DNA of 50,717 nt from Bacillota bacterium (lineage in GTDB: Bacteria > Bacillota > Clostridia > Lachnospirales > Lachnospiraceae): assembly GCA_023435645.1 (NCBI GenBank), contig JAEYRK010000076.1, forward strand, positions 1 to 50,717, in the 5' to 3' direction. This document shows, piece after piece, positions 27,201-35,237 of the stretch. The position numbers and the translations under genes are program-made. Under the pieces are notes generated by a model. The model worked only from the letters and a program-made list of their open reading frames with translations. It did not search any database and was not told the origin of the DNA. How positions within the stretch are numbered: position 1 is the stretch's first letter; the number at the start of each line of letters is the position of its first letter.

Positions 27201-28139
27201 GGCATAGGAGAGCTGCCCGAAGGATATCCCTGCTCCGTGGAGAATCATGGGATGAGGATCAGGCTACTCCATAGCTCCGACCTCATAGAGCAGGAGATTA
27301 CAAAGCAGGTTATCCTCAAGCTGGAGGAAGCGGAGCTGAGGTCCTTAAGCTCGGATCAGGATGGTAATCCCGAGATTAGAGAAGAAATTAAATCCAGATT
27401 AAACTATAGATATCCCTATATGCAGTCCTCCTCACTGAAGGCTAAGCTGTCCGTCTCTGAGCTAAAGAAGCTTGGGCAATTCATTGATGAGGAGCATAGC
27501 GAGCTTTTGTATCCTACATCTCCCACAGAGGATCAATCGGAGCCTATACCTCTCCTTTCGCTACCGGAAGACGGAGGCGAGGCTACAGTACCGGACTTCA
27601 TTCGAGGGGGAAGCAGGGAGGCCTTAGGTACGGATCGGGGAACTCTATATCATAAGGTTCTGGAGCTTCTGCGCTTATCCGAGGTGCTGACGAAGGAGGA
27701 TGTGGCAGCCGAACTTACCCGGATGGTTCGGGAAAACAGGATATCCAACGAGGATTCAAAAAAGTTAAAACAGGATTATATTTATAAATTTGTGCAGAGT
27801 CCGATTGCGAAGAGGATGAGAGAGGCCCAGGCAAGGGGAAGATTATATAAGGAGCAGCAGTTTGTCATGGGAATTCCTGCTGGCGAAATCTATCCGGATC
27901 AGAACAGCCAGGAACTTGTGCTAATCCAGGGTATTATCGATGCTTTCTTTGAAGAGGACGGGGAGCTGGTTCTGCTGGACTACAAGTCCGACCTCGTAGA
28001 GAAGGAGGAGCAGCTGGTGAACCGTTACCGGGTTCAGCTGGAATATTATAAGCGGGCGCTGGAACAGATTTTGAAGAAGAGGGTGAAGGAGATGGTAATC
28101 TACTCTCTTTCCCTTGGTAAGGAAATTATATTAGATTAG
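24279..28139 (+). CDS. addA: ATP-dependent helicase/nuclease subunit A
   Basis: This is the UvrD/Rep-type helicase and nuclease subunit of AddAB. At 1286 residues it is slightly long. Motifs: Walker A AAAGSGKTAVL (about 22-32), motif Ia VTFTNAAAAQM, motif II ILIDEYQDSN, motif III/IV region VGDVKQSIYKFR, motif V SIHKSKGLEFPIVF, motif VI LYVAMTRAKEKL and the C-terminal nuclease motif LVLLDYKSDLVE. A Gly/Ser/Glu-rich linker at about residues 549-597 is unusual and accounts for extra length. The ATG at 24279 is preceded by GAAGGTGAAGGG. addB is upstream on the same strand. Confidence 0.96.
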   Translation: MAKWTEAQQKVIDTRHKNLLVSAAAGSGKTAVLVERIISMISEGEHPMDIDHLLVVTFTNAAAAQMRERIGKALDKKLLDQPGNAHLQKQLSLLQSAQITTIHSFCLNVIRNYFHRIELDPSFKLAEESEITLLQSDVMSEVLERWYEEGAEDFHELIECYSYSKSDQPIEELVLQLFRFSMSNPWPKEWMEHISGSFAIGSLEELEKSDWMQELLKYVKVVLSDLLRKNEAAIAVCNETDGPSAYLPALLSDREMLRSFAGKDSYQEYAGCFAGLSYDRLSSKREEGVSPEQKERVKALREEVKKGMKDLAAQFFFQTPEEMLQDMMAVNKVMKVLFRLTLDFMEEFARKKEEKNLIDFNDLEHYALNILVENREGQKIPTKAAEELGELFEEILIDEYQDSNLVQETILRSISREAAGEYNRFMVGDVKQSIYKFRLAMPELFMEKYRTYSTEDLLAGGEENHNLRIDLDKNFRSRKIVLDYVNCIFEQIMTEAVGGIIYDEAASLKYGELFEELFKKSSQDEDTVLPSQQISEDVELLLITDEELPDKVEGQVGSQSGALPENQATEGSGGSSSGGASTGVEAYTGGAEEEAEEAVYSRRELEARAIAARIKELTDPEKGLKLFDQSSLTYRPATYKDIVILLRSISGWSEVFVNTLMQEGIPAYADTGSGYFQTVEIMTLLNMLRIIDNPRQDIPFVGVLYSPMVGLTTTELAQIRVHSRTKEMYQAALGYVEECSTELKDKLERFLKLLDSFRAMVKYTPIHELIEEILEQTGYGYYVLALPGGDRRKANIDMLVNQAVRFEKGSYRGLFHFIRYMEKLNKYEIDFGEAATMGEQDDTVRIMSIHKSKGLEFPIVFAAGLNKQFNTQDIRNSIVIHSEYGVGPEYIDSVRRTKAPTLIKKVIQKKILMENLGEELRVLYVAMTRAKEKLILSGYMKSREEIRRKHFSFYELMSSRSYLELVLPAMMNRTGIGELPEGYPCSVENHGMRIRLLHSSDLIEQEITKQVILKLEEAELRSLSSDQDGNPEIREEIKSRLNYRYPYMQSSSLKAKLSVSELKKLGQFIDEEHSELLYPTSPTEDQSEPIPLLSLPEDGGEATVPDFIRGGSREALGTDRGTLYHKVLELLRLSEVLTKEDVAAELTRMVRENRISNEDSKKLKQDYIYKFVQSPIAKRMREAQARGRLYKEQQFVMGIPAGEIYPDQNSQELVLIQGIIDAFFEEDGELVLLDYKSDLVEKEEQLVNRYRVQLEYYKRALEQILKKRVKEMVIYSLSLGKEIILD

Positions 28140-28238
28140 GAAAGGTTCTGTAAGAAAGAACCCACTTGTTGTCGTACTGCGAATATTAGAAGTTAAGTTG
28201 GGTAAACTCTAGGAAAGATCACTGAGAGGGAGTGCGAC

Positions 28239-28478
28239 ATGAGTGCAAAGAGAAGCAATAAGGAGATAGACCTAAAGCATTTGAAGCCTGAGGAAATGTT
28301 AAAATATGAAATTGCCACGGAGCTGGGCTTATTGGATAAAGTGATGAGTACGGGCTGGAAATCACTGACTGCCAAAGAGTCCGGCCGAATCGGAGGACTG
28401 ATGACCAGAAGGAGAAGGGAACAGCAGAAAAAAGAAAAGGAGGCAGTCGCCGATCAGGAGGAGCAGCTTCCTTATTAA
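28239..28478 (+). CDS. Alpha/beta-type small acid-soluble spore protein
   Basis: This 79-residue protein fits the clostridial alpha/beta-type SASP group, which coats and protects spore DNA. The segment LKYEIATELGLL corresponds to the conserved helix KxEIAxEFG that contains the GPR protease cleavage site (Glu-Ile), and SGRIGGLMTRR corresponds to the second conserved helix GSVGGEMTKR. The insert DKVMSTGWKSLTAKE is typical of the clostridial minor form. The C-terminal tail is unusually long and charged. GAGAGGG lies 7 bases before the ATG. Expression by sigma-G in the forespore is expected, but I could not identify a convincing sigma-G promoter. Confidence 0.82.
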   Translation: MSAKRSNKEIDLKHLKPEEMLKYEIATELGLLDKVMSTGWKSLTAKESGRIGGLMTRRRREQQKKEKEAVADQEEQLPY

Positions 28479-28534
28479 GCATTGTGGATGCATCGTACTG
28501 CTGATCCATATCACTGTGGATACATGTTACAAGG

Positions 28535-28596
28535 GAATCTCCTATATAAGAAACACCGCCGGTTCTATATTGGCGGTGTTTCTATATAGGAGATTC
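28535..28596. terminator. 62-nt near-perfect hairpin between convergent genes
   Basis: The left arm (28535-28560) and right arm (28572-28596) form 25 base pairs with one bulged A, around an 11-base loop. The core is AAACACCGCC/GGCGGTGTTT. It lies between the convergent SASP and ROK genes and probably ends both transcripts. It is much longer than a usual terminator stem. Confidence 0.7.
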
Positions 28597-28627
28597 ACAG
28601 TTCTACATAATAGATGGAATCTTATGC

Positions 28628-29788
28628 TTAGGAACGATACTCCATATGGTTTAGCTTGAGATTTTCAATTCCTAAGAAGCCCTTAATTGCAACACAGATA
28701 CCACCCAGAAGAATGGAGGTGTCCTGCAGCACGGAGGGCACAATGCTGATGTAGCTGTTCATTCTGCTTTTCAGACCCTCTACAATCTGTTCTATCACAT
28801 CGGGAAAGAAGATGGTAAAGGAGCTGTTGATGACCACTATATCCGGGTTATAGGCATTCAGGATGTTATTAATTCCAACGGACATATACTTAATGAACTG
28901 ATCCATAATCCGAACAGCATCAGGGTCATGCTCCTCATAGTCCTTCCTGTATTGCTCAAAGGAGACCTCCTCCAGAGCTTTCCGCTTAGCATATTCCTTA
29001 AGGAGTACCCGCTCCGATACATATTGCTCGAGACAGCCCTTGTTACCGCAGGGACACTGCCTTCCGTCAATCTCGACAATGGTATGACCGAATTCCCCTG
29101 CTCTGCCGTTATAGCCGGTATAGAGCTGATGGTTTACGATGATACCCAGTCCGATACCGGAGTGCACGCTGATATTTGCGATATTGGCATAATCATATTG
29201 AAAGGTCTTCTCTCCTATGACAGATAGATTTGCTTCATTCTCCAGATAGACCGGTGTTCCAAAATGCTGCTCCAGGCCCTCGGCAAGCCGAAGTCCGGAA
29301 AGATTATAATAGGGTGTGAAGGATACCTGATTATTCATCGTCACCCCATGGATGCCCAGTGTGATTCCTACGAGACCGTAAGGAGTTTCACCAGGAAGCT
29401 TCATGGATTCAATTAATTGAATGAGCACGGTCAGAAGCTGACCTGAGTTCTTCGGGGTTTTAATCTGCTTCAGCTTAAGATCTTCACCGGTAAGATCGGA
29501 AACCATCGCTGAGAGGGTATCCACACCAATGTCAATACAGAGCACATAGCCTGCTTTCTTATTCAGGCTTAGGAGAATGGGCTTACGTCCGAGGCTTGTG
29601 TCATCACTTCCGATCTCTATGACCAGCTTCTTATTAATGAGGTCCTGAACAATGGCTGAGATGGTTGCCTTTGTAAGACCCAAATGCTTGGCGATAGCTG
29701 CCCTGGAGATTACCGCATGATTTATGATGGTTTCCAATACAAGATTGGTGTTAATATCCCTAATCAGTTCTTTACTGCCTGTTACCAT
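28628..29788 (-). CDS. xylR: ROK family transcriptional repressor, XylR-like
   Basis: This is a DNA-binding ROK repressor with sugar-sensing domain, probably controlling the divergent xylB. The N-terminal winged helix (about 15-70) reads ISRAAIAKHLGLTKATISAIVQDL. The ROK domain has the zinc signature GEFGHTIVEIDGRQCPCGNKGCLEQY with its three Cys and one His, and ENEANLSVIGEK. The frame opens with a GTG at 29797, but AAGGG 8 bases before the ATG at 29788 favours that start (386 residues). The palindrome GTTTAA-N3-TTAAAC before xylB is its likely operator. Xylose as inducer is inferred from the neighbour. Confidence 0.85.
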   Translation of the reverse strand: MVTGSKELIRDINTNLVLETIINHAVISRAAIAKHLGLTKATISAIVQDLINKKLVIEIGSDDTSLGRKPILLSLNKKAGYVLCIDIGVDTLSAMVSDLTGEDLKLKQIKTPKNSGQLLTVLIQLIESMKLPGETPYGLVGITLGIHGVTMNNQVSFTPYYNLSGLRLAEGLEQHFGTPVYLENEANLSVIGEKTFQYDYANIANISVHSGIGLGIIVNHQLYTGYNGRAGEFGHTIVEIDGRQCPCGNKGCLEQYVSERVLLKEYAKRKALEEVSFEQYRKDYEEHDPDAVRIMDQFIKYMSVGINNILNAYNPDIVVINSSFTIFFPDVIEQIVEGLKSRMNSYISIVPSVLQDTSILLGGICVAIKGFLGIENLKLNHMEYRS

Positions 29789-29944
29789 AACTGTCACCCT
29801 TCATATCCGAATTTGATTTCTTATGAATCTATAATTATGAATCATGTTAACATAGAAAGATATTTTTGGAAAGGGGTTGTTCTTATACTTTTTCACCTAC
29901 TTCTTCCATCAGGGATAGGATGCAGCTTTTACGCCGGAACTTAC

Positions 29945-29973
29945 TTGACATAACTTGGTCAAATTGATATATT
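29945..29973 (+). promoter_or_regulatory. Promoter of xylB
   Basis: A consensus TTGACA (29945-29950) and TATATT (29968-29973) are 17 bases apart. The start point is expected near 29980, beside the operator candidate. Confidence 0.75.
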
Positions 29974-29984
29974 TATTTTATATA

Positions 29985-29999
29985 GTTTAACCATTAAAC
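29985..29999. promoter_or_regulatory. XylR-type operator candidate
   Basis: GTTTAA-CCA-TTAAAC is a perfect inverted repeat that covers the expected transcription start of xylB. Its position suits steric repression by the divergent ROK protein. Binding is inferred. Confidence 0.6.
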
Positions 30000-30053
30000 A
30001 AGATGTAAAGAACTGGGTATGGAGTATTTCAGGATTGAAAGGAGATTACACAG

Positions 30054-31523
30054 ATGTTGTATATTGGTGTAGATTTAGGAACATCCTCCGTTAAGCTTCT
30101 TCTGATGGATGAGGCAGGAGATATTAAAAGTATCGTAACAAGGGAATATCCTTTGTTTTTCCCTAAGCCCGGCTGGTCCGAGCAGAATCCGGAGGACTGG
30201 TATTTGGCCCTTGTGGATGGCATCAAGGAGCTCACGAAGGACTGCAATAAGCAGGACATTGAAGGAATCAGCTTCAGCGGACAGATGCACGGAATGGTAA
30301 TCCTGGATGAGAATGATAAGGTAATCCGCCCTGCCATCCTCTGGAATGACGGACGTACCCAGGCAGAATGTGATTATCTAAATCATGAGATCGGCAGAGA
30401 GAAGATCTCCAGCTATACTGCAAATATGGCTCTGACCGGCTTTACGGCACCCAAACTACTCTGGGTAAGAAAGCATGAGCCTGAGAATTTTGCTAAGATT
30501 AAGAAGGTTATGCTGCCAAAGGATTATATCGCCTATATGCTATCCGGAGTTCATTGCACGGATGTATCCGATGCTTCCGGAATGCTGCTGTTAGATGTAA
30601 AGAATAAGCGCTGGTCCAAGGAGATGCTTGAGCTTTGTGGCCTGAAGGAAGAGCAGATGGCTAAGGTCCATGAGTCCTTTGAGGTAGTAGGCACCTTAAA
30701 TGAGAAAGCGGCAAAGGAGCTGGGTCTGCCTGAATCAGTCAAGGTTATCGCAGGTGGTGGTGACCAGGCAGTGGCTGCTGTCGGAACCGGTACCGTAGGT
30801 GTAGGCAAATGTAATGTTTCCCTCGGAACCTCCGGTGTTGTATTCATTTCCTCAGAGAAATTTGCAGTGGATGATCAGAATGCACTCCATGCTTTCTGCC
30901 ATGCGGATGGCAAATACCACTTTATGGGTGTTATGCTCTCTGCTGCAGCCTCCAATAAGTGGTGGATGGATGAAATCATCGGAACGAAGGAATATGCGAA
31001 GGAGCAGATGGGCATTGAGAAGCTCGGTGAGAACAGTGTATTCTTCCTGCCTTATCTGATGGGAGAGAGAACTCCTCATAACAATCCCAATGCAAGGGGA
31101 ACCTTCATCGGTATGACGATGGATACCACCCGTGCCGATATGACCCAGGCAGTACTTGAGGGTGTTGCCTTTGCCTTAAGGGATTCCTTTGAAATCACGA
31201 AGAAGCTCGGTGTCAATCTGGAGAGAATTCGTATTAACGGCGGTGGTGCAAAGAGCCCGCTGTGGTGCAGAATTATCGCCAATGTCCTGAATGTTAAGGT
31301 AGATAAGATCAACTCCGAAGAAGGCCCTGCCTTTGGAGCAGCTATATTGGCCGCAGTGGGCTGCGGCAAGTATGCATCTGTGGAAGAGGCTGCAGGGAAG
31401 CTGATCAAGGTAATCGATACTACCGAACAGGATCCTGAGCTTGTGAAGCTATATGATCAGAAGTATGAAGTATTTCAGCGGCTTTATCCGTCCCTCAAGG
31501 AAATATTTGATCAGATGGTATAG
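30054..31523 (+). CDS. xylB: Xylulokinase
   Basis: This FGGY-family kinase phosphorylates D-xylulose to xylulose 5-phosphate for the pentose phosphate or phosphoketolase route. It is full length (489 residues). The N-terminal YIGVDLGTSSVKLLL binds ATP phosphates, FSGQMHGMV is the sugar-binding segment typical of xylulokinases, and Asp237 in GGGDQAVAAVGTG is the likely catalytic base. The C-terminal FGGY half includes INGGGAKSPLWCRIIANV. AAAGGAG lies 10 bases before the ATG. It is divergent from the ROK repressor and closed by a strong terminator. No xylose isomerase is in the window. Confidence 0.94.
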   Translation: MLYIGVDLGTSSVKLLLMDEAGDIKSIVTREYPLFFPKPGWSEQNPEDWYLALVDGIKELTKDCNKQDIEGISFSGQMHGMVILDENDKVIRPAILWNDGRTQAECDYLNHEIGREKISSYTANMALTGFTAPKLLWVRKHEPENFAKIKKVMLPKDYIAYMLSGVHCTDVSDASGMLLLDVKNKRWSKEMLELCGLKEEQMAKVHESFEVVGTLNEKAAKELGLPESVKVIAGGGDQAVAAVGTGTVGVGKCNVSLGTSGVVFISSEKFAVDDQNALHAFCHADGKYHFMGVMLSAAASNKWWMDEIIGTKEYAKEQMGIEKLGENSVFFLPYLMGERTPHNNPNARGTFIGMTMDTTRADMTQAVLEGVAFALRDSFEITKKLGVNLERIRINGGGAKSPLWCRIIANVLNVKVDKINSEEGPAFGAAILAAVGCGKYASVEEAAGKLIKVIDTTEQDPELVKLYDQKYEVFQRLYPSLKEIFDQMV

Positions 31524-31548
31524 CGCTTAGTCTATCGTTTTAAATGAT

Positions 31549-31592
31549 CACCTGCCGGTGACCTCTGTAGGAGAAATCGGCAGGTGTTTTTT
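31549..31592 (+). terminator. xylB terminator
   Basis: CACCTGCCG (31549-31557) pairs with CGGCAGGTG (31578-31586) and is followed by TTTTTT. It lies 25 bp after xylB. Confidence 0.85.
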
Positions 31593-31620
31593 ACTCCCCT
31601 CCGTTATTCAAAAGCAATCT

Positions 31621-31688
31621 GTAGTTAAAACAGATATGGGTAAGCTTATCCGCTTCAAAGTAGCTGGCCCATACCCTCGCGAAACTAC
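31621..31688 (+). other. Nested helices in a non-coding gap, possible structured RNA
   Basis: Three nested pairings lie in 68 bp: GTAGTT (31621-31626) with AACTAC (31683-31688), TATGGG (31635-31640) with CCCATA (31668-31673), and AAGC (31642-31645) with GCTT (31652-31655). The 383-bp gap before the methyltransferase otherwise shows only the xylB terminator and an A/T-rich stretch. Helices are short and may be chance. Confidence 0.25.
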
Positions 31689-31906
31689 GGTTGATTACCA
31701 TATTTATGTATGCTAATATCAAGGTAATGAAACAATCAGGGAAAGATCACATAATCATGAACTATACTGTCACCAAATCAGAGAAAAGGTCTATGATAAT
31801 GAGCCTTATAACCTGCTTTATACCATCAATAGGATAAGAACAGAAATACCACTCTTATAGAGGATTGCACTAGAATTATTTACCGGAATGGAAAGGAGCA
31901 CCCGTT

Positions 31907-32713
31907 ATGCAGCCTTATACAACTGATTTTGCCAAGGTTTACGATATTCTGATGGATCATATCTCCTATGAGGATTGGGCGGACTATATCACGGCGCTGT
32001 TAAGGAGCCACAAGATTTCTCAGGGATTGGTTCTGGAGCTGGGCTGTGGGACGGGGAAAATGACCCGGAGTATGGCACGAAGGGGTTATGATATGATCGG
32101 AATCGACAGCTCTGAGGAGATGCTGTCCATTGCCAGGGAATTTAGTAGTGCTAAGGAGGATGGAATCCTGTATCTGTGCCAGGATATGAGAGAGTTTGAG
32201 CTTTACGGTACAGTGGCTGCGGTCATCTGTGTCTGTGACAGCATGAACTATTTGCTGGAGGAGGAGGATCTGATGAAGGTGTTTCGTCTGGTGAACAATT
32301 ACCTGGATCCCGGCGGTCTATTCATCTTCGATCTGGATACTCCTTATGCCTATGAGGAGGTGCTGGGGGACTCCACCTTTGCGATGAACCGTGATGAAGG
32401 GAGCTTTCTCTGGGAGAATAATTTCTACCCAGAGGAAAAGATAAATGAGGTGAATCTGACACTCTTTATCCCGGAGACGGTTGAGAGTGGCAGGGTACTA
32501 TATGATAAGCGGGAGGAAACCCATGTAAGACGGGCATATTCTGTGGAAACGATACGCAGATTACTTACGGAGGCCGGCATGGAATGGGTGGCTGCCTACC
32601 ACGAGCTTTCAGAGGATCAGCCAAGAAAGGACAGTGAGAGGGTCTATATTCTGGCAAGGGAGAGCTATCATCCGGATAAGCTATACCTGCAGAAACCGGA
32701 TAAGGAGATGTAG
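31907..32713 (+). CDS. Class I SAM-dependent methyltransferase
   Basis: This is a 268-residue Rossmann-fold methyltransferase. Motif I is VLELGCGTGKMT (SAM binding), the following acidic residue is in MIGIDSSEEML, and the post-I motif is LYLCQDMREFEL. A C-terminal beta-rich insert (YDKREETHVRRAYS) resembles the small-molecule methyltransferases of the YjhP/UbiE-like group, but the substrate cannot be named. AAAGGAG lies 9 bases before the ATG. It is followed after 94 bp by the Hsp33 gene, and the two may be co-transcribed. Confidence 0.85.
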   Translation: MQPYTTDFAKVYDILMDHISYEDWADYITALLRSHKISQGLVLELGCGTGKMTRSMARRGYDMIGIDSSEEMLSIAREFSSAKEDGILYLCQDMREFELYGTVAAVICVCDSMNYLLEEEDLMKVFRLVNNYLDPGGLFIFDLDTPYAYEEVLGDSTFAMNRDEGSFLWENNFYPEEKINEVNLTLFIPETVESGRVLYDKREETHVRRAYSVETIRRLLTEAGMEWVAAYHELSEDQPRKDSERVYILARESYHPDKLYLQKPDKEM

Positions 32714-32807
32714 TATAATTATGATACAAACGCAAATAATGAGGAAAAAGAGCTGACGGAGACAGGATATGCTCCGGAGGGACTATAACAGAGTAAAAGG
32801 AGTTACT

Positions 32808-33689
32808 ATGACAGATTATATCATCAGAGCGAGTGCAGCGGACAATCAGATCAGGGCATTTGCCGCAACAACAAGGGAGCTTGTAGAGTATGCAAGACAG
32901 ACCCATGGTACAAGTCCGGTAGCAACGGCAGCGTTAGGAAGATTACTGACAGCGGGGGCCATGATGGGCAGCATGATGAAGGGAGAAGCAGATATCCTGA
33001 CACTTCAGATTAAGGGAAACGGACCCATCGGAGGACTTACGGTCACAGCGGATTCTAAGGGACATGTAAAGGGCTATCCCTATCATCCGGAGGTTATACT
33101 ACCTGCGAATGCGAAGGGGAAGCTGGATGTCGGAGGAGCCCTGGGCGCCGGAATGCTGACTGTGATTCGGGATTTGGGACTGAAGGAGCCCTATGTGGGA
33201 CAGACCCATCTGGTTTCCGGTGAAATAGCAGAGGACCTGACCTATTATTATGCGACCAGTGAGCAGGTCCCCTCCAGTGTTGCTCTTGGAGTATTGATGA
33301 ATAAGGACAATACAGTAAGACGGGCGGGAGGCTTTATCCTTCAGCTGATGCCCTTTGCCGAGGAGGAGGTAATCTCAAAGCTGGAGAGCAGAATCGGAGC
33401 GTTGGAGGGCATCACCGGTTTACTGGACCAGGAGATGACACCGGAGATGATCCTCACCCATATCCTGGGGGATCTCGGTCTGGAGATCCTGGATCAGCTC
33501 CCGACTGCCTTTGTATGTAACTGTAGCAAGTCAAGGGTGGAGAAGGCGGTGATTTCCATAGGAAAGAAGGAGCTTAGTGATATGATTGAGGAGAATGAAC
33601 CGATCGAGGTAAATTGTCATTTCTGTAACCGCCATTATCAGTTTACTGTGGAGGACCTAAAGAGCTTTCTTACAAAGGCGTCCCGATAG
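32808..33689 (+). CDS. hslO: Redox-regulated chaperone Hsp33
   Basis: This is a holdase chaperone activated by oxidation. N-terminal and middle domains are typical (YIIRASAADNQIRAFAATT; IKGNGPIGGLTVTADSKGHVKGY). The C-terminal redox switch is intact: Cys-X-Cys in VCNCSK and Cys-X2-Cys in CHFCNRHY, which hold zinc when reduced. An upstream ATG at 32769 is in frame, but AAAAGGAG six bases before the ATG at 32808 marks the start, giving 293 residues, the normal size. Confidence 0.94.
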   Translation: MTDYIIRASAADNQIRAFAATTRELVEYARQTHGTSPVATAALGRLLTAGAMMGSMMKGEADILTLQIKGNGPIGGLTVTADSKGHVKGYPYHPEVILPANAKGKLDVGGALGAGMLTVIRDLGLKEPYVGQTHLVSGEIAEDLTYYYATSEQVPSSVALGVLMNKDNTVRRAGGFILQLMPFAEEEVISKLESRIGALEGITGLLDQEMTPEMILTHILGDLGLEILDQLPTAFVCNCSKSRVEKAVISIGKKELSDMIEENEPIEVNCHFCNRHYQFTVEDLKSFLTKASR

Positions 33690-33791
33690 GAGTACTCAGG
33701 AGAATAACAGATACCACAAAAAGTAGATAAGGAATCACATTGTAACGGAGTACTTGTCATATTAAACTATAAGGGATATGGTTGCAAAAAT

Positions 33792-34000
33792 ATGGAGAAG
33801 GAACGTAGAAAAGGCAAAAAGAAAGAGAAGTTCAGTGCGGAAGCCGAAAGCTTAGATAGGGAAGTGAAGGATAAGCAAGTAAGCAGTGATATAGATAAGA
33901 AACGAAGCAAGGGCTGATAGAAAGAGAAGATTTCGCTAAGGAAGCAAGGGCTGATAAAAGAGAAGAATTAGCGAAGGAAGCAAGGGCTAATAGAAAGTGA
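33792..34000 (+). pseudogene. Possible relic of a small charged protein, one frameshift
   Basis: An ATG at 33792 opens a 41-codon Lys/Glu-rich frame ending at TGA 33915-33917. A second frame, open from 33899 to TGA 33998-34000, continues with the same composition (EDFAKEARADKREELAKEARANRK is split here as EDFAKEARADKREE and LAKEARANRK). One shift would join them into about 70 residues. The ribosome binding site (AAGGGA) is too distant. It may be no gene at all. Confidence 0.2.
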
Positions 34001-34013
34001 AGATTTCGCTAAG
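33904..34013 (+). repeat. Three tandem 36-37-bp units before the GH8 gene
   Basis: Units at 33904-33940, 33941-33976 and 33977-34013 each begin GAAGCAAGGGCT. Units 1 and 3 end in TTTCGCTAAG, while unit 2 ends in ATTAGCGAAG, so TTCGCTAA and TTAGCGAA alternate and can pair. The 348-bp gap otherwise holds a weak promoter candidate, TTGTAA-N17-TAAACT at 33740-33768. Confidence 0.7.
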
Positions 34014-34037
34014 GAAGGAACGGAAGGAGAGAGGACT

Positions 34038-35171
34038 ATGAAGGGAGCTTTTTACACAGGGGAATACCGGAATTTATTTCAGGAAATGGGCTATGATGAG
34101 CAGGAAATCGAGGAGAGGCTGGAGGCTGCTTATCAGACCATCTTCTATGGACCGGAGGAGGAGCGGTTTTACCATGAGCTTGGAAATGATATGGCTTATT
34201 TTGAAGATACCGGTAACCTTGATGCCAGATCAGAGGGTATGTCCTATGGCATGATGATGTGTGTACAGAGGAATTGGAAGAAGGAATTTGATAAGCTGTG
34301 GAAATTCTCAAAAACCTACATGTGGATGGAAGAGGGATGGAACAGTGGTTATTTTGCCTGGTCCGTACAGCCCAATGGAAAGAAGAATTCCTATGGCCCG
34401 GCACCTGATGGAGAAGAGTATTTTGCTATGGCATTATTCTTTGCCTCCAACCGTTGGGGGGACGGGGAAGGAATCTATAATTATTCCAAGGAGGCCAGGG
34501 CGATCCTTCATGAATGTGTGCACAAGGGAGAGAACGGAACACCCGGGGATCCGATGTGGGAGCCAAGGAATCAGCTGATTAAGTTCATACCGAACTGTGA
34601 TTTTACGGATCCCTCCTATCATTTACCTCATTTCTATGAGCTGTTTGCACTTTGGGCCAACGAAGAGGATAGGGAGTTCTGGAAGCAGGCAGCGAAGGCA
34701 AGCAGGGAGTATCTGAAAACAACCTGCCATCCGGTCACGGGATTAGCACCGGAATATTCCCATTATGACGGCAGTCCTTTTATGAAGGACCATCGGGAGA
34801 GATATTACAGTGATGCTTACCGGGTACCTGCTAACTTGGGTCTTGATTATGCCTGGTTTGCAGCGGATGAGTGGGAGAGGGAGAATGCGGATAAGATCCA
34901 GAGATTTTTCTGCGAGACGGTAAAGGGTAAGATCGATATGGTCTATGAAATCGACGGTACCATCATCGAGGAGAAAGCCCTTCATCCGGTAGCAATCATC
35001 GCAACGAATGCGGAAGCCTCCCTGGCAGCCAATGCAACACCCTACAATAAGGAATGTGTGGAGCTGTTCTGGAATACACCCCTTAGAAAGGGCGACCGGA
35101 GATATTATGATAACTGTCTCTATCTATTTGCATTACTGGCATTAAGCGGTAACTATAGAATTTGGAGATAG
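34038..35171 (+). CDS. GH8 reducing-end xylose-releasing exo-oligoxylanase (Rex)
   Basis: This enzyme removes xylose from the reducing end of xylo-oligosaccharides. At 377 residues without a signal peptide it is cytoplasmic, like the Bacillus halodurans Rex. The catalytic acid is Glu66 in DARSEGMSYGMMM. Other family segments are NSGYFAWSVQPNG, DGEEYFAMALFFASNRWG and YRVPANLGLDYAWF. GGAGAGAGG lies a few bases before the ATG. The GH94 gene follows after 66 bp, and xylB is 3 kb upstream, so xylo-oligosaccharide breakdown inside the cell is likely. Endo-glucanase or chitosanase activity, also found in GH8, is less likely because those enzymes are usually secreted. Confidence 0.87.
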   Translation: MKGAFYTGEYRNLFQEMGYDEQEIEERLEAAYQTIFYGPEEERFYHELGNDMAYFEDTGNLDARSEGMSYGMMMCVQRNWKKEFDKLWKFSKTYMWMEEGWNSGYFAWSVQPNGKKNSYGPAPDGEEYFAMALFFASNRWGDGEGIYNYSKEARAILHECVHKGENGTPGDPMWEPRNQLIKFIPNCDFTDPSYHLPHFYELFALWANEEDREFWKQAAKASREYLKTTCHPVTGLAPEYSHYDGSPFMKDHRERYYSDAYRVPANLGLDYAWFAADEWERENADKIQRFFCETVKGKIDMVYEIDGTIIEEKALHPVAIIATNAEASLAANATPYNKECVELFWNTPLRKGDRRYYDNCLYLFALLALSGNYRIWR

Positions 35172-35237
35172 AAGAAAGGATGGACTTTCATTTGGGGAGT
35201 AGTCACACCTTAAGAATAACTAAAAAGGAGAGGTTAT

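Noticed and set aside
33792..33917. 41-codon Lys/Glu-rich ORF as an intact gene
   Set aside because: The only SD-like sequence is about 16 bases from the ATG and the frame ends inside repeats; kept only as a low-confidence relic.
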